Of a stretch of DNA of 5,748 nt, positions 1 through 3,700 are shown in pieces (positions within the stretch are counted from its first letter, which is position 1; each line of letters begins with the position of its first letter). The position numbers and the translations under genes are program-made. Origin of the DNA: Faecousia sp. (GTDB taxonomy: Bacteria; Bacillota; Clostridia; Oscillospirales; Oscillospiraceae); the NCBI GenBank assembly GCA_029258495.1, contig JARHYV010000255.1:1-5748 (forward strand), given 5' to 3'. The notes beneath the pieces were generated by a model. The model searched no databases. It was given only the letters and a program-made list of their open reading frames with translations, and had not been told where the DNA came from.

Positions 1-1
1 G

Positions 2-436
2 CACCTAATCCAAGGAGCCGCAGACGGGCTAAAGATCATGGGCAGTATTTTCCCCTCACTGCTCATCTTGATCAGTGCCATTCACATGCTCCGCGCCAGC
101 GGTGCATTAGAAACCGCCGCTGCTGCGCTGTCCCCGCTGCTGTCAATGCTCGGTATTCCTCCGGAAACGGTCATACTGATGCTCGTGCGTCCACTCAGCG
201 GCAGCGCCGCATTGGCGATCGGTGCCGATTTGATGACCCACTATGGCGCAGACTCTATGATTGGAAGAACAGCTGCGGTCATGCTTGGCTCCACCGAAAC
301 CACATTTTACACCATCAGCGTCTACTTCGGCGCATGCGGTGTCAAGAAAACAAGATACGCACTTCCTGCTGCGCTGATCGCTGATATCACCGGATTTCTG
401 GCAGCCTCCTGGACGGTACACCTGTATTATACATGA
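2..436 (+). CDS. spmB: Spore maturation protein B (SpmB), 3' part, start lies outside the window
   Basis: The reading frame is already open at the left edge, and 12 codons before the first internal ATG (position 38) continue the family sequence (ending GAADGLKI), so this is a 5'-truncated gene of 144 visible residues rather than one starting at 38. SpmB of Bacillus is about 178 residues, so roughly 35-45 are missing. Family hallmarks are clear: RASGALE, RPLSGSAAL, the block MLGSTETTFYTISVYFG, and KKTRYALPAALIADI followed by a hydrophobic C-terminal helix. SpmB is a membrane protein with a nucleoside-recognition/gate-type domain. Together with SpmA it is needed in Bacillus and Clostridium for full spore-core dehydration and heat resistance; the transported substrate is unknown. 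spmA would be expected just upstream, outside the window. The gene faces the rest of the window convergently, and its TGA stop lies inside the terminator stem. Confidence 0.93.
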   Translation, partial: HLIQGAADGLKIMGSIFPSLLILISAIHMLRASGALETAAAALSPLLSMLGIPPETVILMLVRPLSGSAALAIGADLMTHYGADSMIGRTAAVMLGSTETTFYTISVYFGACGVKKTRYALPAALIADITGFLAASWTVHLYYT

Positions 437-468
437 AAAGACCGCAGCATACGCTGCGGTCTTTTCAT
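433..468. terminator. Bidirectional intrinsic terminator between spmB and the CD1247-like gene
   Basis: A perfect inverted repeat: arms 433-448 and 453-468 pair over 16 bp around a 4-base loop (ATAC). The GC-rich core (GACCGCAGC) is flanked by AAAA on one side and TTTT on the other, so the hairpin is followed by a U-run on either strand. It fills almost all the space between the spmB stop (434-436, within the left arm) and the stop of the convergent gene at 475-477, and so can end both transcripts. Confidence 0.9.
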
Positions 469-474
469 ATAAAC

Positions 475-939
475 TTAGTCCTCGTCGTCTTCTTCCAAAG
501 AAAACTCCAGAGTTTCACCACATTCCGGACAAACGATGGAACCTGCCTCCAGTGTCTCCTCATCAAAGTCGATCACATTGCCGCAGGCGCAGCGCACCTC
601 ATAGATGGTGGTTTCCTCGTCACCGAAATCGAAGCCCTCTTCCAGATCCTCATCATCCTCGTACTCGAAGTCGTCATCTTCTTCATCGTACTCGTCATCA
701 TAGTCATCCTCGTCGTCCATGTCCATGATGAAATCCTCGATGGCATCCAGATCATCCTCGATCTCGTCCAATTCGTCGGAAATAGCGATGGTGGTCTCCT
801 GCACATCCGTCAATGTCTTTGTCACATCGCCCAACAGCTCCACGATTGCAGCAATCATCTTGCCCTCGTCGGAGTCGGTTTTCAGCTCCATGCCAGCCAT
901 CAGACCCTTTAGATATGCGGACTTCTCAGATAGTGTCAT
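475..939 (-). CDS. CD1247-like hyperacidic protein with C-terminal zinc-ribbon-like motif
   Basis: The product has 154 residues and an unknown function. Residues 1-45 are a mixed helical N-terminal domain (MTLSEKSAYLKGLMAGMELK at the start) resembling the clostridial CD1247 N-terminal domain. Residues 46-72 have regularly spaced hydrophobics suggesting a coiled coil. Residues 73-109 are a nearly pure Asp/Glu tract. C117, C119, C137 and C140 (CxC and CxxC) form a probable zinc-ribbon. From 42 to 154 I count 54 acidic residues and a single basic one (R116). No signal peptide or membrane segment is seen, so it is probably cytoplasmic. The start at 937-939 is supported by AAGGAG at 948-953, 8 bases upstream. 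The gap to the efp stop is only 18 bases, so it is probably cotranscribed and translated with efp. The efp link hints at a translation-related role, but that is inference; the name rests on recalled family resemblance. Confidence 0.85.
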   Translation of the reverse strand: MTLSEKSAYLKGLMAGMELKTDSDEGKMIAAIVELLGDVTKTLTDVQETTIAISDELDEIEDDLDAIEDFIMDMDDEDDYDDEYDEEDDDFEYEDDEDLEEGFDFGDEETTIYEVRCACGNVIDFDEETLEAGSIVCPECGETLEFSLEEDDED

Positions 940-957
940 AACTAAAACTCCTTTTAA

Positions 958-1521
958 TTAAGCCTTAGAACGGCCCAGGTACTCACCGGTACGGGTATCG
1001 ATATTGATCTTGTCGCCTTCGTTGATGAACAGGGGCACCTTGATCTCAGCGCCGGTCTCAACGGTAGCAGGCTTGGTCACATTGGTAGCGGTGTTGCCGG
1101 CAAAGCCAGGCTCAGTCTCGGTAACAACCAGATCAACAAAGTTAGGAGCCTCAACACCAAAGACCTTGCCCTTGTAGCTCATGATGGTGCAGGTGTCGTT
1201 CTCCTTGACGAACTTGAAGGAGTCGTCCAGAACAGAAGCATCGATGGGCTCCAGCTCATAGGTCTCGCCGTCCATGAAGTAGTACAGCTGACCGTCGCTG
1301 TAGGAGTACTCCATCTTCTTGCGCTCAACATAAGCAGTGGGGTACTTTGCAGAAGGGTTGAAGCTGGTTTCAGTCACACCGCCGGTGATGACATTCTTCA
1401 TCTTCACACGGACGAATGCTGCGCCCTTACCGGGCTTAACATGCTGAAATTCTACGACCTGCATGACCTTACCTTCCATTTCAAAGGTAACGCCATTTCT
1501 AAATTCACTAGCAGAAATCAT
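958..1521 (-). CDS. efp: Translation elongation factor P
   Basis: EF-P binds ribosomes between the P and E sites and stimulates peptide-bond formation at consecutive prolines. At 187 residues the protein has the family length (about 185), with the KOW-like domain I at about 1-63, OB domain II at about 65-127 and OB domain III at about 129-185. The domain I tip reads VKPGKGAAFVR (28-38), with K32 at the position that in Bacillus subtilis EF-P carries 5-aminopentanol; whether it is modified here cannot be seen. The domain III signature (GAEIKVPLFINEGDKI, 157-172, then DTRTGEYLGR) is intact. The start at 1519-1521 is preceded by AGGAGG at 1530-1535, spaced by 8 bases. A sigma-A-like promoter lies in the gap after the upstream peptidase gene, so efp can be transcribed on its own as well as by read-through. 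Confidence 0.98.
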   Translation of the reverse strand: MISASEFRNGVTFEMEGKVMQVVEFQHVKPGKGAAFVRVKMKNVITGGVTETSFNPSAKYPTAYVERKKMEYSYSDGQLYYFMDGETYELEPIDASVLDDSFKFVKENDTCTIMSYKGKVFGVEAPNFVDLVVTETEPGFAGNTATNVTKPATVETGAEIKVPLFINEGDKINIDTRTGEYLGRSKA

Positions 1522-1585
1522 TGGTAAATCCTCCTAAAATATAATCCCAAACCGGGACATTTCGATTGCATAGCAGCTCTGGTAC

Positions 1586-1614
1586 ATTTTACCCGATATT
1601 TCCCAATTTTTCAA
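1586..1614 (-). promoter_or_regulatory. Sigma-A-type promoter for efp
   Basis: Read on the - strand there is a -35 box TTGAAA (1609-1614), a 17-base spacer and a -10 box TAAAAT (1586-1591), each one mismatch from consensus. Transcription would begin near 1579, giving a leader of about 58 bases. It lies wholly within the peptidase-efp gap. No terminator is visible in that gap, so read-through from upstream is also likely. Confidence 0.72.
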
Positions 1615-1632
1615 GGGGTAATCGGCATTTTT

Positions 1633-2694
1633 TTAGATTACGATCAAATTCTTGGGACTGCTTGCAATATCGATACAGCCATCCTCGGTAAAAATCACCA
1701 CATCCTCAATCCGAACACCGAATTTACCGGGCAGATAGATGCCGGGCTCAGCCGATGCTACCGCATGCAGGGGCATGGGCTCTGTATTTCTGGCATTGCA
1801 GTTGGGGGCTTCGTGGATCTCAAGTCCCAGACTGTGACCGTACCCGTGTCCAAAATACTCGCCATAGCCTGCATCTGTGATGACCTTTCGGGCAGCAGCA
1901 TCGATCGTCTGTCCGGTGACTCCTGCCCTTGTTGCGGCAATTCCGGCAAGCTGTGCCTCCAATACCGTATCATAGACCTTTTTCATCTCTTCCGTTGCAT
2001 ATCCCAGTGCAACCGTACGGGTCATATCCGAGCAGTATCCCTTATAAAGAACACCGAAGTCCATGGTGATGAAATCACCCTCACACAGTTTGCGATCCCC
2101 GGGAACGCCATGGGGCAGACTGGTGTTCGGCCCGGAAACCACGATGGGGTCAAAGCTCAATCCCTCTGCACCGTTTTTATACATGGCGTAGATCAGTTCG
2201 GCGGCCAGTTCCTTTTCCGTCATGCCAACCTTTATTCTGCCCAGAATATCAGAAAACGCACGGTCAGCGATGGCCTGAGCATCCTTCATCACTTCCAGTT
2301 CCCATTCTTCCTTTGTGGCACGGAAACCGCTGATCTTTGCATTCATTGGGATCAGCTTTGCATTCAGCTTTTCTTCGTATTCCAGAAATTCCGCAACGGT
2401 TAAATAGTTTTCCTCGTAGCCCAACTGTTTTATTCCATATGCCTCGATTGCATCGTTCAGTCTGGAAAAATAGCTGTTCTGGGCATTTACCTCCAAAACC
2501 TCAAAGCCCTTGATATCATGCTGCGCGGACTCGATGTATCTGGAGTCGGTAAAATAGCGGCAGCCTGCTTTGGCTACGATGGCGACACCTTCCGCAATGT
2601 CAAATTCCGCGCCATAGTGCCTGCTGTAACGGCTGGTCAGCAGCAAGCCCTGTCCCTCGTCCAGCAGTGTCAGATACTTCTCCAAGTTTCTCAT
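1633..2694 (-). CDS. M24-family Xaa-Pro aminopeptidase/dipeptidase
   Basis: A cytoplasmic metallopeptidase of 353 residues predicted to release the N-terminal residue from peptides with proline in second position. Residues 1 to about 125 form the creatinase-type N-terminal domain (with FTDSRYIESA near 48-57); about 130-350 form the pita-bread catalytic domain. All five expected metal ligands are present: D212 (MDFG), D223 (SDMTRT), H287 (GHSLGLEIHE), E316 (AEPGIY) and E330 (RIED). H195 and H294 match the further conserved active-site histidines. An upstream ATG at 2763 would add 23 residues, but AGGAGG at 2703-2708 sits 8 bases before the ATG at 2694 and family alignment starts there (MRNLEKYL). 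This start overlaps the TGA of the upstream phosphatase gene as ATGA. Clostridial genomes often place this peptidase next to efp. Aminopeptidase (pepP-like) versus dipeptidase (pepQ-like) cannot be settled from sequence, so no symbol is given. Confidence 0.95.
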   Translation of the reverse strand: MRNLEKYLTLLDEGQGLLLTSRYSRHYGAEFDIAEGVAIVAKAGCRYFTDSRYIESAQHDIKGFEVLEVNAQNSYFSRLNDAIEAYGIKQLGYEENYLTVAEFLEYEEKLNAKLIPMNAKISGFRATKEEWELEVMKDAQAIADRAFSDILGRIKVGMTEKELAAELIYAMYKNGAEGLSFDPIVVSGPNTSLPHGVPGDRKLCEGDFITMDFGVLYKGYCSDMTRTVALGYATEEMKKVYDTVLEAQLAGIAATRAGVTGQTIDAAARKVITDAGYGEYFGHGYGHSLGLEIHEAPNCNARNTEPMPLHAVASAEPGIYLPGKFGVRIEDVVIFTEDGCIDIASSPKNLIVI

Positions 2695-3194
2695 TTCACG
2701 ATCCTCCTGTTTCTGGCTGTAAAAATAAACGGCAGCTCCGCCACATGGCGAAGTTTCAGCCAAATATTATGATTATCAATGGCTTTCACCAAAATTGCCT
2801 GAACACCGCAGCCCCGCGCGCCAAGGGTATCCGTGTAGATCTGATCTCCTGCTAAGGCGCATCGCTCCGGTGCGATCGCATACTTTGTCAAGCATTCCTG
2901 TATTCCCTTTGGAAAGGGTTTTTTTGCGTGTGTAATGCAATCGATCCCATATTGGGCGCAGAATTTTTTAACGCGATCCTTCTTGCTGTTGGAAACAATG
3001 CATATTTTTATCGGAGAACTGACCATCTGCTGCAGCCACTGCCGCATCCGCTCCGTAGGAGTATCAGTCGTATATGGAACGATCGTATTATCAAAATCCA
3101 GCATCAACAGATCGATCCCGTGATTTTTCAGGATGTCAGGACTCAGATCCGTTACAGAATCCACAATCATTGTGGGCAAAAAAGAAAATGACAT
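2691..3194 (-). CDS. YqeG-family HAD-type (IIIA) phosphatase
   Basis: A 167-residue protein, close to the roughly 172 residues of Bacillus YqeG. The HAD motifs are complete and in order: motif I LDFDNT (nucleophile D33, acid/base D35), motif II VSNS (S68), motif III lysine in KKPFPKG (K91/K92), and motif IV GDQIYTDTLGA (D117, D122). It lacks a signal peptide and is probably cytoplasmic. The family is a predicted phosphatase; its physiological substrate is not established to my knowledge. The frame is open up to an ATG at 3284, but that lies upstream of the predicted transcription start (near 3219) and next to a terminator. The ATG at 3194 has GGAGG at 3200-3204, 5 bases away, and begins the family-like sequence. 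Its TGA overlaps the peptidase ATG by 4 bases, suggesting translational coupling. In Bacillus yqeG neighbours yqeH and aroE; here it is paired with a peptidase and efp. Confidence 0.93.
   Translation of the reverse strand: MSFSFLPTMIVDSVTDLSPDILKNHGIDLLMLDFDNTIVPYTTDTPTERMRQWLQQMVSSPIKICIVSNSKKDRVKKFCAQYGIDCITHAKKPFPKGIQECLTKYAIAPERCALAGDQIYTDTLGARGCGVQAILVKAIDNHNIWLKLRHVAELPFIFTARNRRIVK
2703..2708 (-). promoter_or_regulatory. Ribosome binding site that fixes the Xaa-Pro peptidase start
   Basis: A perfect AGGAGG on the - strand, 8 bases before the ATG at 2692-2694 and inside the end of the YqeG-like coding region. It supports the 353-residue form over the 376-residue form starting at 2763. 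Confidence 0.85.
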
Positions 3195-3225
3195 AGTACC
3201 CTCCAAGGTAGTTCGGTTGTAATTG

Positions 3226-3254
3226 ATTATAGCATAGAATGTTTTCTTTGTCCA
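3226..3254 (-). promoter_or_regulatory. Sigma-A-type promoter with extended -10 for the YqeG-like gene and peptidase gene
   Basis: On the - strand: -35 box TGGACA (3249-3254, one mismatch), a 17-base spacer, and a perfect -10 box TATAAT (3226-3231) preceded by TGC, which makes an extended -10. Predicted transcription start is near 3219, about 25 bases before the ATG at 3194. It lies just after the two hairpins that close the rpsU unit. Confidence 0.85.
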
Positions 3255-3284
3255 CGATTTCAGAGTACCCGCTGAAGGGTGCAA

Positions 3285-3314
3285 AAAAGCTGCCTGTATA
3301 TACAGACAGCTTTT
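3285..3314 (-). terminator. Second intrinsic terminator after rpsU
   Basis: The arms 3285-3298 and 3301-3314 pair over 13 of 14 positions (one C/A mismatch, 2-base nominal loop). On the - strand the stem ends in CAGC followed by six T residues, the classic terminator form. It separates rpsU from the promoter of the next gene. Confidence 0.82.
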
Positions 3315-3336
3315 CTACATCGCAGAACACAATACA

Positions 3337-3365
3337 AAGACCCTCTGCCGATGACAGAGGGTCTT
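3337..3365 (-). terminator. First terminator-like hairpin after rpsU
   Basis: A perfect 11-bp stem (3337-3347 with 3355-3365, core GACCCTCTG) with a 7-base loop begins 22 bases after the rpsU stop. On the - strand it is followed by the short, interrupted T-rich run TCTTTGTATT, weaker than that of the second hairpin, so it may act as an accessory terminator or as a 3'-end stabiliser. Confidence 0.7.
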
Positions 3366-3387
3366 AAGAGCATACTCAAGAGGGATA

Positions 3388-3570
3388 TTAGTAGAACTTT
3401 CTCTTGTTCTTACGAGCAGCTTCAGACTTCTGCTTACGCTTCAGGCTGGGGCTGACGTAATGCTCGCGCTTCTTAACTTCTGCGATAACACCTTCTTTAG
3501 CACAGCTACGCTTGAAACGACGCAGAGCGCTCTCCAGAGTTTCGTTTTCCTTAACGCGAATTTCAGACAT
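3388..3570 (-). CDS. rpsU: 30S ribosomal protein S21
   Basis: A 60-residue, strongly basic protein. It begins MSEIRVKENETLESALRRFK and continues with the family-typical KREHY and SEAARKNKRK stretches, ending in KFY. S21 (bS21) binds the 30S subunit near the 3' end of 16S rRNA and helps initiation. Length fits Firmicutes S21 (about 57-60). An in-frame ATG at 3615 would add 15 residues, but family alignment and the purine-rich ribosome site (GGAGG at 3578-3582, extended to 3586) 7 bases from the ATG at 3568-3570 support the shorter form. The gene has its own strong promoter and two downstream hairpins, so it is probably mainly monocistronic. Read-through from leuS is possible because I see no strong leuS terminator. 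Confidence 0.98.
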   Translation of the reverse strand: MSEIRVKENETLESALRRFKRSCAKEGVIAEVKKREHYVSPSLKRKQKSEAARKNKRKFY

Positions 3571-3577
3571 TGTTTTC

Positions 3578-3586
3578 CCTCCCTCC
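3578..3586 (-). promoter_or_regulatory. Ribosome binding site of rpsU, duplicated GGAGG
   Basis: On the - strand the sequence GGAGGGAGG gives two overlapping GGAGG registers, the nearer one 7 bases from the ATG at 3570. It fixes that start and lies only 4 bases after a leader hairpin. Confidence 0.8.
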
Positions 3587-3590
3587 GACA

Positions 3591-3613
3591 GCATCCGGCT
3601 AAATCCAGGATGC
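3591..3613 (-). promoter_or_regulatory. Hairpin in the rpsU leader next to the ribosome site
   Basis: In the rpsU mRNA, GCATCC pairs with GGATGC and, past a single bulged U, GG pairs with CC, closing a 6-base loop (8 bp in total). It sits inside the roughly 60-base leader and ends 4 bases before the Shine-Dalgarno run. The structure is visible in the sequence; a regulatory role, for example binding of S21 or control of ribosome access, is only a hypothesis. Confidence 0.45.
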
Positions 3614-3637
3614 ATTCAGGACCATATCGGCTTGACT

Positions 3638-3666
3638 ATTGTATCTGATTATTCTGATCTTGTCAA
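3638..3666 (-). promoter_or_regulatory. Strong sigma-A-type promoter for rpsU
   Basis: On the - strand: a perfect -35 TTGACA (3661-3666), a 17-base spacer and a -10 TACAAT (3638-3643, one mismatch). Transcription would start near 3631, giving a leader of about 60 bases. The DNA upstream (about 3667-3700) is very A/T-rich, like an UP element, which suits a highly expressed ribosomal protein gene. Confidence 0.9.
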
Positions 3667-3700
3667 GAAAATTTTTCGCATTTTGTCAAAAATATTCTCT

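Noticed and set aside
640..730. Apparent DNA repeats of TCATC/TCGTC units
   Set aside because: These are the codons of the Asp/Glu tract of the - strand gene; spacing is irregular and no repeat unit is kept beyond codon bias.
433..912. + strand open frame with a hydrophobic Ile/Val-rich stretch resembling a membrane protein
   Set aside because: The hydrophobic run is the antisense reading of GAT/GAA-rich codons of the acidic tract in the CD1247-like gene, and its start lies in the terminator.
1765..2403. Long + strand open frame (212 codons) inside the Xaa-Pro peptidase gene
   Set aside because: It lies antisense to a gene with complete catalytic motifs, its translation resembles no family, and no ribosome site or promoter supports it.
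2695..2763. N-terminal extension of the peptidase to the ATG at 2763
   Set aside because: The extra 23 residues are the out-of-frame end of the YqeG-like gene, and a perfect AGGAGG points to the ATG at 2694.
3195..3284. N-terminal extension of the YqeG-like protein to the ATG at 3284
   Set aside because: The extended start lies upstream of the predicted transcription start near 3219 and touches the rpsU terminator; family sequence begins at 3194.
3667..3700. Possible terminator for leuS in the A/T-rich DNA after its stop
   Set aside because: Only a weak AAAAT/ATTTT pairing with no GC-rich stem is visible; the segment fits better as upstream promoter DNA for rpsU.
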